In this document: piece after piece, positions 9,986-20,979 of the stretch
How positions within the stretch are numbered: the stretch's first letter is position 1
Layout: every line of letters begins with the position of its first letter
Assembly (NCBI RefSeq): GCF_902150025.1
Contig: NZ_CABFVS010000039.1
Location: 1-64,000 of the forward strand
Length of the DNA stretch: 64,000 nucleotides
Direction: 5' to 3'
Source of the DNA: Bartonella massiliensis
Lineage (GTDB): Bacteria > Pseudomonadota > Alphaproteobacteria > Rhizobiales > Rhizobiaceae
Program-made: the position numbers and the translations under genes
The notes under the pieces: model-generated
What the model was told of the DNA's origin: nothing
Databases searched by the model: none
The model's input: only the letters and a program-made list of their open reading frames with translations

Positions 9986-11365
9986 CTACTTACCAGCAGC
10001 CAGTGCTAATGGGTCAGTGGCACGATTCTTTTTAAGGAGTTCAGCAACAAGAAAAGCTAATTCTAATGCTTGATCTGCATTTAATCGTGGATCACATTGC
10101 GTATGATAGCGATCAGATAAGTCATCAACCGAAATAGCATGCGCCCCCCCCGTACATTCAGTTACATCACGACCTGTCATCTCAATATGAATGCCACCTG
10201 GATAGGTTCCCTCTCCACGATGCACAGCAAAAAAATTCTCTACCTCTTTTAAAACATAATCAAAGGGACGCGTCTTATAACCATTGGCAGTAATTGTATT
10301 GCCATGCATTGGATCACATGACCATATAACTTCACGCTTTTCCCGTTCAACGGCACGAATAAGTTGAGGCAGATAATTTTCAACCTTATCATAACCAAAG
10401 CGCGTAATAAGCGTAAGTCGCCCAGGTTCATTCTCAGGATTCAAAATATCAATTAATCTTAAAAGCTCATCAGGCTCAATGGAAGGACCACACTTTAAGC
10501 CTATCGGATTTTTAATGCCGCGGCAATATTCAACGTGAGCATGATCAATCTGACGTGTACGGTCACCAATCCATAACATATGGCCGGACGTTGCATACCA
10601 ATTTCCTGAAGTTGAATCAATCCGTGTTAAAGCCTCTTCATAACCAAGCAAAAGTGCTTCATGACTGGTATAAAAAGATGTTTCACGTAATGAAGAATGT
10701 GTTTTGGATGTAATCCCTATGGAACGCATAAAATCAATTGCTTCAGAAATACGCTCTGCTAATAACTCATAACGTTCCCCCTGCGGACTGTTAGAAACAA
10801 AACCCAACATCCATGTATGAACATTTTCTAAATTCGCGTACCCTCCTTGTGAAAAAGCACGCAATAGATTAAGTGTTGCCGCAGATTGGCGATAAGCCAT
10901 AGACATCCGCTGTGGATCTGGAGTACGAGAATCGGCTCCAAATTCAATGCCATTAATAATATCCCCCCGATAAGCAGGAAATTCAACGCCTTCTTTGCTT
11001 TCAATATCACAAGAGCGAGGTTTTGCAAATTGACCAGCAATACGACCAATTTTAACAACGGGTTTAGAACTACCAAAGGTTAAAACAATCGCCATTTGCA
11101 AAAATACACGGAAAAAATCACGGATATTATCAGCTTCATGTTCTGCAAAGCTTTCGGCACAATCTCCTCCTTGCAATAAAAAAGCCCTGCCTTTCGCAAC
11201 AGCCGCTAATTCATTTTTTAAATCACGTGCTTCACCAGCAAAAACCAAAGGAGGATAGCTTCTTAGTTTTTGTTCAACATCTTCTAACATCGACTTATTT
11301 GGATAAGTCGGAACTTGTTTAATTGGCCTTTCTCTCCAAGAGTCAGGCGCCCATTCCTTTATCAT
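9986..11365 (-). CDS. 3-deoxy-7-phosphoheptulonate synthase, class II
   Basis: 459 residues. It condenses phosphoenolpyruvate and erythrose 4-phosphate in the first step of the shikimate pathway. The class II (plant/AroA-II) type is shown by [18 protein letters not shown] at the start, [52 protein letters not shown] and SCDPMHGNT. The length matches the class. The ATG at 11365 is followed by [10 protein letters not shown] as in relatives. It lies between gor and nadE on the same strand with gaps of 69 and 119 bases. Confidence 0.95.
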   Translation of the reverse strand: MIKEWAPDSWRERPIKQVPTYPNKSMLEDVEQKLRSYPPLVFAGEARDLKNELAAVAKGRAFLLQGGDCAESFAEHEADNIRDFFRVFLQMAIVLTFGSSKPVVKIGRIAGQFAKPRSCDIESKEGVEFPAYRGDIINGIEFGADSRTPDPQRMSMAYRQSAATLNLLRAFSQGGYANLENVHTWMLGFVSNSPQGERYELLAERISEAIDFMRSIGITSKTHSSLRETSFYTSHEALLLGYEEALTRIDSTSGNWYATSGHMLWIGDRTRQIDHAHVEYCRGIKNPIGLKCGPSIEPDELLRLIDILNPENEPGRLTLITRFGYDKVENYLPQLIRAVEREKREVIWSCDPMHGNTITANGYKTRPFDYVLKEVENFFAVHRGEGTYPGGIHIEMTGRDVTECTGGAHAISVDDLSDRYHTQCDPRLNADQALELAFLVAELLKKNRATDPLALAAGK

Positions 11366-11434
11366 TACGCTCTCTCTAAAAAATTAAGCTTCCAGCTTGG
11401 CATATCAAAAATTTTTTATCACACTAAAGGCTGT

Positions 11435-12826
11435 TTAACTTTCTATCTTCTTCCCATTTTCATATATATAACTTGGTTTATACATCGTTACAAATTCTTC
11501 TGCCATCGTTGGATGCACCGCCATCGTTTCATCAAAGATATCCTTCGTCAGCTTACCCTTGAGAGATATTCCGATAAGCTGTGCCATTTCACCAGCATTT
11601 TCTCCTAAAATATGAGCGCCTACAACAATACGGCTTTCACCATCAACAATGAGCTTCATAAACATTTTCTCTGAACTACCGGAAAGAACATTACGCATAG
11701 GACGAAAAACAGTACGATAAATTTCAAGACGCTTATAATGCTGTATGGCCTCTTCTTCTGAAAGACCGACTGTTCCAATTTCAGGCTGTGAAAAAACAGC
11801 TGTTGTAATTAAATCATAATCAGGTTTTGTAGGAATATTCTCAAATGCTGTCTTAACGAAACACATTGCATCATGTATCGCAACAGGTGTTAATTGAATA
11901 TGACCCGTTACATCCCCCACAGCCCAAATATGGGGGATATTTGTTGTCATTTTTTCATCAACAATAATGCCACCAAACGCATTCACTTCTATACCCGCCC
12001 TCTCAAGTCCTAAACCAACTGTGTTGGGTATACGCCCCATAGCTAACATAACTTGATCGGTCTTGATCGTTTGTCCGTTGGATAAAACAACATCATAACA
12101 ATTTTCCACCGCCTGCACTTTAGAAATTGTTACGCCATAGAGAATAGAAATCCCTTTTTCAATCATTGAATCGCTGAGCAATTGCCGCAAATCATGATCA
12201 AAATCACGGAGAATTAAATCACCACGGTGAAGGAGTGTTGTTTTTACACCTAGCTCATGAAAAATATTTGCAAATTCAACACCAATATATCCTCCACCAA
12301 CAATAACTATTGATTTTGGAAGTTCATCGAGATCAAAAATCTCATTAGATGTCAAGCAAAAATCAGCGCCTTCTATGGTCGCATTTGATGCAACTTTCGC
12401 CCCCGTTGCAATCAAAATTTTTTCCGCAGTTACGCGCTCACCGGTAGCAGAAAGCTCTAATGTGTGATCATCGATAAAAGTAGCACGACTTTCATAAATA
12501 TGTACATTGCTATTTTCTAATCCCTGACGATACAGCCCTTCTAATCTTGATATTTCTTTATTTTTAGCCTCAACCAACTTTTTCCAGCTAAAAATCGGAT
12601 TCGCATATTCCCACCCAAAACCAACGCTTTTCCTAAATTCTTTTGTATATTGTGAAGCATAAACATAAAGTTTTTTGGGAACGCAACCACGAATAACACA
12701 AGTTCCCCCTATGCGATATTCCTCTGCTATAGCAACACGCTTACCAAGACCTCCTGCAAGCCGCGCTGCACGCACCCCACCAGAACCACTTCCAATAACA
12801 AATAAATCAAAATCAAAAGAGCCCAC
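11435..12826 (-). CDS. gor: glutathione-disulfide reductase
   Basis: 463 residues, cytoplasmic flavoprotein of the pyridine nucleotide-disulfide oxidoreductase family. It shows the FAD site GSGSGGVRAAR, the redox-active cysteines in GGTCVIRGCVPKKL, the NAD(P) site VIVGGGYIGVEFANIF followed by HRGDLILRDFD whose arginines mark NADPH use, the second FAD motif AVGDVTGHIQLTPVA, and the C-terminal His-Glu pair in VHPTMAEEFVTMY. This combination separates it from dihydrolipoamide dehydrogenase. It reduces GSSG to GSH and protects against oxidative stress. Confidence 0.94.
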   Translation of the reverse strand: MGSFDFDLFVIGSGSGGVRAARLAGGLGKRVAIAEEYRIGGTCVIRGCVPKKLYVYASQYTKEFRKSVGFGWEYANPIFSWKKLVEAKNKEISRLEGLYRQGLENSNVHIYESRATFIDDHTLELSATGERVTAEKILIATGAKVASNATIEGADFCLTSNEIFDLDELPKSIVIVGGGYIGVEFANIFHELGVKTTLLHRGDLILRDFDHDLRQLLSDSMIEKGISILYGVTISKVQAVENCYDVVLSNGQTIKTDQVMLAMGRIPNTVGLGLERAGIEVNAFGGIIVDEKMTTNIPHIWAVGDVTGHIQLTPVAIHDAMCFVKTAFENIPTKPDYDLITTAVFSQPEIGTVGLSEEEAIQHYKRLEIYRTVFRPMRNVLSGSSEKMFMKLIVDGESRIVVGAHILGENAGEMAQLIGISLKGKLTKDIFDETMAVHPTMAEEFVTMYKPSYIYENGKKIES

Positions 12827-12957
12827 GAACCATTCCTTCTTAATTATATTTGCAACAATAAGCTAAGATCATTTATTTTCAAATGAAAATCTTTTTTCTT
12901 TTGAAGGAACATTTTTGTAATCTAAAAGAACAGACTATGAAATTAAAATATTAAAAA

Positions 12958-12974
12958 CGGCGGAAAAACCGCCG
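12958..12974 (-). terminator. Rho-independent terminator after the DUF2059 gene
   Basis: A perfect 6-bp GC-only stem, CGGCGG / CCGCCG with a five-base loop, is followed on the minus strand by TTTTTAATATTTT. It lies about 50 bases past the stop of the DUF2059 gene and upstream of gor. Confidence 0.8.
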
Positions 12975-13022
12975 CTCTTTAAAAATCAGAAATTGCCCAT
13001 TGCTGTTATGATATCCATCAGG

Positions 13023-13580
13023 CTATTTTTTATTTTCTGAAGATTCTGATTTTGTAGGAATCGCAGAATCATTCAAATTAAGTGTTTCAGACATTTCTTT
13101 TTTTACATTTTCTACAAGATCCTGCATAAGAGCAGAACGCCATACATCAAATGCAGAATAGGAATCACGTGCAATATTAGGAACTTCTGTCAAAAATTTT
13201 TTACCAGTATCAGAATTATAAAATGCTGTGATTGCATCAAGCTCTTTTTGCGTAAAATATTTTGCATACACATGAGCAACCTCTTTTTCTAGATCAGAGC
13301 GCCTTTTAATTAAAGCAAGCGCCTGCTTATCAACGATATCAGAAATAGTTGTTGCCAAATTCGGATCATCACTGATCAGTTCATTTTTGAAATCGTGGAC
13401 TGCATTTGGTAAAAAACTATCAAACTGATCTGTTGCATGAATAGCTCTGATTGCCTTTCGTGCAGAATCCAAATGCTGATCACTCACACCTTGCGCATGC
13501 ACCATTCCAATATTCACAAAAAAAATGGTAATTGCAGCTAAGTATACGAAAAAACGCTGAAAAGAAAAGACCACTCTCAT
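13023..13580 (-). CDS. exported DUF2059 protein
   Basis: 185 residues with a clear signal peptide (basic start MRVVFSFQR, hydrophobic FFVYLAAITIFFVNIGM, cleavage near VHA-QG), so it is periplasmic. The mature part is helical, and the block YFTQKELDAITAFYNSDTGKKF is characteristic of DUF2059, found widely in Alphaproteobacteria. No function is established that I can name. The C-terminus is polar and low in complexity. It has its own downstream terminator and a gap of about 100 bases to rpiA upstream, so it may be the last gene of a short unit. Confidence 0.88.
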   Translation of the reverse strand: MRVVFSFQRFFVYLAAITIFFVNIGMVHAQGVSDQHLDSARKAIRAIHATDQFDSFLPNAVHDFKNELISDDPNLATTISDIVDKQALALIKRRSDLEKEVAHVYAKYFTQKELDAITAFYNSDTGKKFLTEVPNIARDSYSAFDVWRSALMQDLVENVKKEMSETLNLNDSAIPTKSESSENKK

Positions 13581-13676
13581 TTAATGATTACCCCAATTGC
13601 TAATTATAATTTAAATTCGTTATTCTACCCAAAATCTTTTTTATTGTGCTAACACATCACTATGTAAATGTCTTTT

Positions 13677-14381
13677 CTAAAAATCAAATGGCTCTAAAAT
13701 TTTTATTTGACCATCAGCCATAGCGACAATTGCACGTGACGCCAACCCCAAAAAAAGACCATGCTCAACAACGCCAGGAATGGCAAGAAGCGCGTCTGAT
13801 AATAATTTTGGCTGCAAAATACATCCCCAAAACGCATCAAGAATAAAATGACCACCATCTGTTTCAAAAGGCTTTTTTCCATTCATTCGCAATAAAATTT
13901 CTCCAGAAAGTCCTAAATCTTCAGCAACTTTTTCTATGGCTTTGCGTGTTGTATGGATACCAAATGAATTCACTTCTATCGGTAGCGCAAAAGCACCAAG
14001 TTTTTTGACTATCTTTGTCTCATCAGCAATAACAAGCATTGCACGAGATGCCGATGCTACAATTTTTTCATACAACAACGCTCCACCTCCCCCTTTAATA
14101 AGAGACATCTGAGGACCAATTTCATCTGCTCCGTCAATATCAAGATCCAGTTCAGGTATTTGTTCTAAAGTACGAACAGGTACCCCAAACTGACGACAGA
14201 GTTGTTCAGAATATCGTGAAGTAGCAACACCAGTTACTCGCAGCCCCTCCGCAACACGTTCACCAAGAAGACGAATAAATTCATTAACGGTTGAACCAGA
14301 TCCTATACCAAGCCGCATATCATCTTCAATAAATTCAAGCGCTTTAACAGCTGCCATTTTTTTTAACTGCTGAACATCCAT
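13677..14381 (-). CDS. rpiA: ribose-5-phosphate isomerase A
   Basis: 234 residues. It interconverts ribose 5-phosphate and ribulose 5-phosphate in the pentose phosphate pathway. Diagnostic stretches are [12 protein letters not shown] near residue 25, [31 protein letters not shown] with the catalytic Asp/Glu/Lys region (residues about 80-110), and the C-terminal [16 protein letters not shown]. The length is normal. The start [18 protein letters not shown] fits relatives. Confidence 0.94.
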   Translation of the reverse strand: MDVQQLKKMAAVKALEFIEDDMRLGIGSGSTVNEFIRLLGERVAEGLRVTGVATSRYSEQLCRQFGVPVRTLEQIPELDLDIDGADEIGPQMSLIKGGGGALLYEKIVASASRAMLVIADETKIVKKLGAFALPIEVNSFGIHTTRKAIEKVAEDLGLSGEILLRMNGKKPFETDGGHFILDAFWGCILQPKLLSDALLAIPGVVEHGLFLGLASRAIVAMADGQIKILEPFDF

Positions 14382-14688
14382 GAATAACTTTACCTTTTAT
14401 TATCTGCAAGCAACACACACACCACCCCATTACCATCAACGATAATGATAATAAAAGGCAATCTTTTGACACAATTTATTGCAACTTAACCACCACTTTT
14501 TTGGATAGATGCTACCTATTATAGAAATATATGATAAGAATAAAATAGAATAATCAACAATTATCTTTTCTATTTCTTTAAGCAAATTTGTTGGTATTTT
14601 CCTAAATTCACAATGAAATGGATAAACTGATCAATTTAAAAATGCAAAAATATATCAGAAAAACCTTCCATTATTTTTGTTTGATCAA
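14382..14688. other. gene-free stretch between rpiA and comEC
   Basis: About 300 AT-rich bases. comEC is transcribed toward rpiA across it. I see no coding frame and no clear terminator. Confidence 0.35.
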
Positions 14689-17025
14689 TTATCCAGATAT
14701 AAAAAAATGCGACAAATTATAGTTTTTTTGTGAATACTGTCTGTGCATATTCCATGGTCTATAAAACCCTAGCGAAGACCAAATAATATCTCCACCTTTA
14801 GTCATCATAACGCTTCCTCTTGATCGCAATTGTTGAGGCATAAATATTATTTTTGCCTTGTTGTTGCATGTTTGGTTATGCATTAAACGTGTCTGAATAA
14901 GAATATCTGCCTCTAAGCATTGATCTATTTCTCTCTGTAAAACCATAACTTTTAATCCATTCTCTAATAAAGACGTACATACATAACGATCACAAATAAA
15001 TTGTCCGTGAAACGAAGGACCATATTTTGTGGGTTTAATCGTTTCATTCAAACGAAACGACTTTTTCCATATGGATGTCGTAAATTTAGAAATATGGTAA
15101 CGATCAGTATATAATTTTTTATCATGGATAACGCCTACAAGACGCATATTATCGGCTATAATCAATTGTATAGGTGAATGCATTACACAAATAAACATAC
15201 CAGCTAAGATAAAAAGACTAAAAAAGAGTCTGATAAGTGTTTTGCAAAAAGTCAATCCAACCAAACCTATACTTAATAAAACCAACGCAGATGACGGCAT
15301 AAAACCAGGATTTAAATCAGGAGAAATAGCCTTGATAGTCTGTGCAATCTTTATTACAAGATCAATGCCAAACCCCATAATTTGAAGAGGGAACCATTCA
15401 AATCCTCCTAACATTGCAAGAACTGCCATCAACCCAAAAGGGATAACCAAAATTGAGATGATAGGCAAAGCGAAAGCATTACTAAGAATACTCAAAGATG
15501 CCGTATTAGAAAAATGATAAGCAGCATAAATTCCACTTGCACTCCCTGCAATAAACGAAGATACACATATTGAAAGTATCGATAAGAAAGTAAAATTGAT
15601 CATTCCTCCTTCAACATAAGAAGGGGCTGTTTTTCTTTTACGAAAAAATGACCGTCCACTCCACCAATCAAAAAAAGCAATTAAAGCAGCTGTTGCTGAA
15701 AAGGACATTTGAAAACTAGGGCCTAATATTTCATGGGGTCTAATCGCTAGAGTTATCAACCCAGCAATAGAAAAATTACGCAATGTTACAGCAGAGCGAT
15801 TACACAATATAGCAATCAACATAACCGCAATCATCACAAAACTTCTTTGTGCTGATATTGCTAAACCCGACAAGAGCAAATAAAAAGCTGTTATCATAAA
15901 CGCAACGATAGCAGCAAATTTTTTACTGGAATAATAAGAAGAAAAAACTGGAAAAAGTGCCAAAAAACTACGGATACTCAAAAGAACTATGCCACTCAAC
16001 AGAGCCATATGCAAACCTGATATTGATAAAATATGGGCCAATCCAGCCGTACGTAACGCTTCATTTGTCTCATTTGAAATGCCAGCACGATGTCCTGTTA
16101 TGAGAGCCGCTGCAACACTCCCTTTTTCTCCCTCAAGAACCAATCGGATTCTTTGTGTTATCTTTGTACGTAAACTTTCAACTTTCTGTAGAACGATAGC
16201 GAATATTGCTTCAGGCGTTGCAACGGATATTTTTCTTGGTTTTCCTAAATAAACGCCTTGAGCCCCAATTCCTTTAAAATAATTATGAAAACTAAAATCG
16301 TAGCCTCCTGGACGCACCGGCCCAAAGAACGCACGAAGCTTAACTTTTCCATACAGGCCATCACCAATTGCTAATCCAGATGGCAAATATCTTGCCGATA
16401 AACGAACACGATGAAGACTACGGCGTAATATAGGCTTTTCTGTATTCAAAACATCCAAAACTAAACGAAATTCCCCTTTGGTTCCTGATTCAATAGAAAC
16501 AATTCTTCCCGTCAATGTGGTGACAATATCACTGCTTAACATGGGTGTTGCAATACGCCAGGTTTCTATTTTGGCAGCCAAAGCCCCCAATACGAGACAA
16601 AACAAAAAAATCGTAGGAATCCACATTTTTCGATAAAAATGTGCAATATAGAATATTCCCAAAAAAATACTGACCAACGTCCCCAATTGTCCCCAACTTG
16701 GCTCCTGTTCTAAATGAAAATAAAAAATGATTCCTAGGGAAAAAAAGAATAAAGTTAGCGAAAAAAGGATACCAAAAGAAACTTCTTTATTAACACAATC
16801 CACTAACCATTCTCTAACAAATTTTAAGAACACCAATAAAAAAAGCTTTTGTTGGTTATAACGGCCATTCTTGGCATCATCGCATCTAGAAAAAATACCC
16901 CGCCCTATTTGACACAGCTTTTTTCTTTCTGTAACAGATTTTGCGGATAACCCTTCTTTTTTACTTTGATGAAACATCCGCCCCCCACTTTTAACTCGCA
17001 ATGCAGCTATTGCACACCGCGTCAC
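14689..17025 (-). CDS. comEC: ComEC/Rec2-type competence membrane protein
   Basis: 778 residues from the longest start, though a later start such as residue 17 is possible. Hydrophobic helices begin near residue 80. The DUF4131-like OB region (TGRIVSIESGTKGEFRLVL) is followed by the competence domain: ALITGHRAGISNETNEALRT, then LAHILSISGLHMALLSGIVL, and several membrane segments (LAISAQRSFVMIAVMLIA, PSFQMSFSATAALIAF). Such proteins form the DNA-uptake channel in transformable bacteria. The C-terminal 170 residues show no HxHxDH metallo-beta-lactamase motif, as in many alphaproteobacterial members. It is divergent from gltX with a gap of 64 bases. Confidence 0.88.
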   Translation of the reverse strand: MTRCAIAALRVKSGGRMFHQSKKEGLSAKSVTERKKLCQIGRGIFSRCDDAKNGRYNQQKLFLLVFLKFVREWLVDCVNKEVSFGILFSLTLFFFSLGIIFYFHLEQEPSWGQLGTLVSIFLGIFYIAHFYRKMWIPTIFLFCLVLGALAAKIETWRIATPMLSSDIVTTLTGRIVSIESGTKGEFRLVLDVLNTEKPILRRSLHRVRLSARYLPSGLAIGDGLYGKVKLRAFFGPVRPGGYDFSFHNYFKGIGAQGVYLGKPRKISVATPEAIFAIVLQKVESLRTKITQRIRLVLEGEKGSVAAALITGHRAGISNETNEALRTAGLAHILSISGLHMALLSGIVLLSIRSFLALFPVFSSYYSSKKFAAIVAFMITAFYLLLSGLAISAQRSFVMIAVMLIAILCNRSAVTLRNFSIAGLITLAIRPHEILGPSFQMSFSATAALIAFFDWWSGRSFFRKRKTAPSYVEGGMINFTFLSILSICVSSFIAGSASGIYAAYHFSNTASLSILSNAFALPIISILVIPFGLMAVLAMLGGFEWFPLQIMGFGIDLVIKIAQTIKAISPDLNPGFMPSSALVLLSIGLVGLTFCKTLIRLFFSLFILAGMFICVMHSPIQLIIADNMRLVGVIHDKKLYTDRYHISKFTTSIWKKSFRLNETIKPTKYGPSFHGQFICDRYVCTSLLENGLKVMVLQREIDQCLEADILIQTRLMHNQTCNNKAKIIFMPQQLRSRGSVMMTKGGDIIWSSLGFYRPWNMHRQYSQKNYNLSHFFISG

Positions 17026-17089
17026 CTATGCTAACATAACCTTTCTATAAAGTTCCATAAGTAATATCTCAATTTAAAGGAAAATATTC

Positions 17090-18520
17090 GTGTCTGTTAT
17101 TACTCGTTTTGCCCCCTCACCCACAGGCTTCCTTCATATTGGTGGCGCTCGTACGGCTCTTTTTAATTGGCTTTATGCAAAACATACCGGTGGAAAAATG
17201 CTTTTACGCATTGAAGATACAGACCGAGAACGCTCAACAGAAGCCGCTGTAAAAGCTATTATAGATGGCTTGCACTGGATGGGGCTTAGCTATGATGGTC
17301 ACCCTATTTCACAATTCGAACGTGCAGAACGTCACCGCCAAATCGCCGAACAGTTGGTCAAAAATGGCAAAGCATATTATTGTTATGCCTCACCTGAAGA
17401 GTTAGCTGAAATGCGTGAAAAAGCCCGTGCAGAAGGATGCCCACCACGTTATGATGGGCGTTGGCGCGACCGTGATCCTTCTGAAGCTCCTCAAGGTGTC
17501 AAACCTGTTATTCGTATCAAAGCCCCTGAAGATGGAGAGACGATTGTACATGACCGTGTTCAAGGGGATATTCGTTTTCCTAATAAAGATTTAGATGACT
17601 TTATTATTTTGCGTTCTGATGGTTCGCCTACCTATATGCATGCTGTTGTCGTTGATGATCATGATATGGGGGTCACCCATATCATACGGGGTGATGATCA
17701 TCTAACCAATGCTGCCCGACAAACGATCATCTTTAAAGCGATGGGATGGGATATTCCTGTTATGGCCCATATTCCCCTTATCCATGGTGAAAACGGTGCA
17801 AAATTATCAAAGCGGCATGGTGCGCTCGGTGTTGATGCTTATCGAACAATGGGATACCTTCCTGCTGCTTTGCGCAATTACCTTGTCCGTTTAGGATGGA
17901 GTCATGGTGATGACGAACTTATGTCACTTGAAGATATGATTTCTTGGTTTGATATTGAAGATATTAACAAAGGTGCTGCTCGTTTTGATCTCAAAAAGCT
18001 CGATTCCATCAACGGACACTATATGCGCATGAGTAAGGATCAAGAACTTTTTGATGCCGCTCTTGATATTTTACCAGAAACAGATAGGGGGACACAGATT
18101 ATTGAAAGACTTGATAAACAACGCTGTGCTCAATTTTTCAAAGCAATCCCACATTTGAAAGAACGTTCAAAAAACCTGTGCGAACTAATTGATAATGCCT
18201 CCTTCATTTTTACGCAACGGCCATTACAACTTGATGAAAAAGCACAAATGCTCTTAGATAAAAATGGACAAACCATTTTAAACGATCTTTATCTTGCCTT
18301 AAAAGCTTGCCCTTCTTGGGATACAAAAGTCCTCGATGAAACTCTTCGCTCTTATCTCCAAACACAGAATCTCAAATTTGGATCTATCGCCCAACCACTT
18401 CGTGCAGCTCTTACAGGATGTACTACATCGCCAGGTGTTTTGGATGTGCTTATTTTATTGGGACGTGATGAATCTCTTCATCGCATCAAAGACCAGCTTA
18501 TTACAACCATAGGTTTATGA
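17090..18520 (+). CDS. gltX: glutamyl-tRNA synthetase, canonical copy
   Basis: 476 residues, starting GTG at 17090 with AAAGGA about 9 bases upstream. HIGH motif HIGG in [46 protein letters not shown] and the KMSKR loop AKLSKRHGA are all standard. It charges tRNA-Glu. This is the second GluRS of the window; compare the divergent copy at 6821-8194 on the other strand. It is followed by a 261-base gap and gltA. Confidence 0.96.
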   Translation: MSVITRFAPSPTGFLHIGGARTALFNWLYAKHTGGKMLLRIEDTDRERSTEAAVKAIIDGLHWMGLSYDGHPISQFERAERHRQIAEQLVKNGKAYYCYASPEELAEMREKARAEGCPPRYDGRWRDRDPSEAPQGVKPVIRIKAPEDGETIVHDRVQGDIRFPNKDLDDFIILRSDGSPTYMHAVVVDDHDMGVTHIIRGDDHLTNAARQTIIFKAMGWDIPVMAHIPLIHGENGAKLSKRHGALGVDAYRTMGYLPAALRNYLVRLGWSHGDDELMSLEDMISWFDIEDINKGAARFDLKKLDSINGHYMRMSKDQELFDAALDILPETDRGTQIIERLDKQRCAQFFKAIPHLKERSKNLCELIDNASFIFTQRPLQLDEKAQMLLDKNGQTILNDLYLALKACPSWDTKVLDETLRSYLQTQNLKFGSIAQPLRAALTGCTTSPGVLDVLILLGRDESLHRIKDQLITTIGL

Positions 18521-18781
18521 TGTATTCTGAATATATCTTCTCAAATAGGTATCTATGGAGATATCTCAACGCGATCTAAAAGATTTTTTTATGTTATATC
18601 ATTGAAATACAGTTTTTATTGAGTAATAATGATCGATAAGAAAATATTTTAGATTGCATATGCTCACTTTTAGAGGCAATCTACCTTTAATATAAGTAAG
18701 AAAAGCTTCAATTATACATCTCCACTCTGATGAAGCAGAGTCTTAATTTTTAGAAAGAGAAGGATCTGAAAGGAATACCGA
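18521..18781. other. gltA upstream region
   Basis: Gene-free AT-rich stretch between gltX and gltA. It should contain the gltA promoter, but I cannot place -35 and -10 boxes reliably. A good Shine-Dalgarno (GAAAGGA) ends it. Confidence 0.35.
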
Positions 18782-20077
18782 ATGTCTGAGAATAACGCAC
18801 ATATTATTGTGAATGATAAAAAAGTAGAGCTTCCCCTGCGTAAAGGCACGAGTGGACCTGATGTCATCGAAATTGCTTCTCTCTACAAAAAAACCGATAC
18901 TTTTACTTATGACCCTGGTTTTACTTCCACGGCTTCTTGTGAATCAAAAATTACTTATATTGATGGCGATAAAGGGATATTGCTTTATCGTGGATATCCT
19001 ATCGACCAATTGGCTGAAAAGGGAGACTTTCTCGAAAGTTGTTATTTGCTCCTTTATGGGGAACTCCCAACACAGCAAGAAAAAAATGACTTTGATCGAC
19101 GTATCATGCAGCATACCATGGTCCACGAACAGTTTTCACGCTTCTTCCACGGCTTTCGTCGTGACTCGCATCCTATGGCCGTCATGGTTGCCTGCCTTGG
19201 CGCTATGTCTGCATTCTATCACGACTCTATTGATATTACAGATCCTCAACAGAGAATGATCGCTTCTGTTCGTCTTATCTCAAAAGTTCCAACACTTGCT
19301 GCTATGGCCTATAAATATAGTATTGGACAAGCATTTGTTTATCCACGCAATGATCTTAGTTATGCTGCAAATTTTCTTCATATGTGCTTTGCTGTTCCTT
19401 GTGAAGAATATAAAGTAAACCCTGTGCTTGCGCGAGCGATGGATCAAATCTTTATTCTTCATGCAGATCATGAACAAAATGCTTCTACATCTACGGTTCG
19501 TCTCGCTGGATCATCGGGTGCTAATCCGTTTGCTTGTATTGCAGCCGGTGTTGCATGCCTTTGGGGACCAGCACATGGTGGTGCCAATGAAGCATGTCTA
19601 AAAATGCTGCAAGAAATAGGTTCTATTAAAAGAATTCCTGAATTTATTGCACGTGCAAAAGATAAAAATGACCCTTTCCGACTTATGGGCTTTGGACACC
19701 GTGTCTATAAAAATTATGACCCCCGTGCAAAAATCATGCAAAAAACCTGTCATGAAGTTTTAAAAGAGCTCAACATTCAAGATGATCCGCTTCTTGATAT
19801 TGCAATAGAACTTGAAAAAATTGCCTTAAGTGATGAATATTTTATTGAGAAAAAGCTTTATCCCAATGTTGATTTTTATTCCGGTATTACATTAAAAGCT
19901 CTAGGCTTTCCAACTGAAATGTTTACTGTTCTTTTTGCATTAGCACGCAGTGTCGGATGGGTAGCACAGTGGAAAGAAATGATTGAAGACCCTGCACAAA
20001 AAATTGGTCGCCCTCGACAACTCTATACAGGTCATGCTATGCGTGACTATGTTTCTATAGATAAACGTACAAACTAA
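18782..20077 (+). CDS. gltA: citrate synthase (type II)
   Basis: 431 residues, the hexameric NADH-sensitive type usual in Proteobacteria. It condenses oxaloacetate and acetyl-CoA at entry to the TCA cycle. Seen are [18 protein letters not shown], the active-site histidines in [14 protein letters not shown] and [28 protein letters not shown] and the catalytic Asp region PNVDFYSGI. The ATG has GAAAGGA upstream. The gene is the usual Bartonella typing locus; as I remember it, the reverse primer site of that scheme matches at 19920-19941, which supports the genus assignment. Confidence 0.97.
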   Translation: MSENNAHIIVNDKKVELPLRKGTSGPDVIEIASLYKKTDTFTYDPGFTSTASCESKITYIDGDKGILLYRGYPIDQLAEKGDFLESCYLLLYGELPTQQEKNDFDRRIMQHTMVHEQFSRFFHGFRRDSHPMAVMVACLGAMSAFYHDSIDITDPQQRMIASVRLISKVPTLAAMAYKYSIGQAFVYPRNDLSYAANFLHMCFAVPCEEYKVNPVLARAMDQIFILHADHEQNASTSTVRLAGSSGANPFACIAAGVACLWGPAHGGANEACLKMLQEIGSIKRIPEFIARAKDKNDPFRLMGFGHRVYKNYDPRAKIMQKTCHEVLKELNIQDDPLLDIAIELEKIALSDEYFIEKKLYPNVDFYSGITLKALGFPTEMFTVLFALARSVGWVAQWKEMIEDPAQKIGRPRQLYTGHAMRDYVSIDKRTN

Positions 20078-20090
20078 AAAATAAATCATT

Positions 20091-20122
20091 CAATAAAGCT
20101 TCAATTTCCTGAAGCTTTATTG
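20091..20122 (+). terminator. hairpin terminator after gltA
   Basis: A perfect 13-bp inverted repeat (CAATAAAGCTTCA / TGAAGCTTTATTG) with a six-base loop begins 14 bases after the gltA stop. It lacks a T run on the plus strand, so termination efficiency is uncertain. Confidence 0.6.
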
Positions 20123-20979
20123 AAAGTGAGCAAAAGCGTCCTTTAAGAATTTTTATAATACCTTATTTTAAAACTCTTTTTACAGAGATAACATCACTAT
20201 AAAAGTTTATAAAAAAATTCTAACTTTTGACTCAATGCGTAAACTGAGAGAGTACTCATTAAAAAAACAAGCCAAACATTTAGCAAAAAAATTGATTTTA
20301 TAATTCTCATTATCCTTTAGATAAGCATATTTATTGTGTCGTATAAAAAACTAATCACATATTTAAATTGAGCAATGTTAAAGTTTCACTCTCTATCTTC
20401 CCCAAAATAAAAAGGCTTACTTTAAGTGTGTTTTTATCTACCAAAAACTTCCTATCCTTCTTAAAAACAATGAAAAAGAAATGAAATATACTCTTAAAGT
20501 TTTCTATACAAAATGATATTTTTTGATAGGAATCATTTAAAAAATCATTTCGATAATGATTGTGTCTTGTGCAACTATTCACCTTAACATAATCGGTTAA
20601 AATTGTGCTTTTTTACAAAAGATTTCACGAATATTAGAAAATAAATTTATTTTTATATCATTAATATTGAAATATTTTATACAAAAGTTAAGAATTGAAA
20701 TTATCTTTATATTTAAATCAATAATTTTTCTTTTAAAGAGCAATTATTGATTTAAATAGAGTTATTAAAACTCATCCTATCATAAACAAAAACTTTCCTT
20801 CTTTTTTGTATTTCTTTTCCCATATTGGATACGAATAAATCATTTTTTTGATTATAATATCCAGCATAATAATCTAAAATAAACAGCAATAAATTTTTTA
20901 CATTGCTCCAAAAGAGCTTACAGATTATACAAATGCATGGTGGTTTCATATTTGCCCGCTTATTGAATAGGAGAACATA
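20123..20979. other. long AT-rich gap before the ABC transporter
   Basis: About 860 bases with no supportable gene; the open frames here are low-complexity Phe/Ile/Lys/Asn artefacts of base composition. The last about 140 bases (from 20842) recur upstream of the second binding-protein gene, so they probably hold the duplicated promoter. Confidence 0.5.
20842..20979 (+). repeat. upstream repeat, copy A (leader of first binding protein)
   Basis: Starting at ATTTTTTTGATTATAATATC, this block is nearly repeated at 22068-22192: shared pieces include CCAGCATAATAATC, CATTGCTCCA, GCTTACAGATTATA, TTTCATATTTGCC and ATAGGAGAACAT just before the start codon. The conserved Shine-Dalgarno AGGAGA and the TATAAT-like box in GATTATAATATC suggest a promoter and leader duplicated with the gene. 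Confidence 0.7.

Noticed and set aside
20355-20582. 75-codon minus-strand frame in the gap after gltA
   Set aside because: Composition is Phe/Lys/Asn/Ile-rich as expected from AT-rich DNA, with no ribosome binding site or recognisable motif.
20752-20949. 65-codon minus-strand frame upstream of the first binding-protein gene
   Set aside because: It overlaps the duplicated leader, and the equivalent frame is not preserved in the second leader copy.
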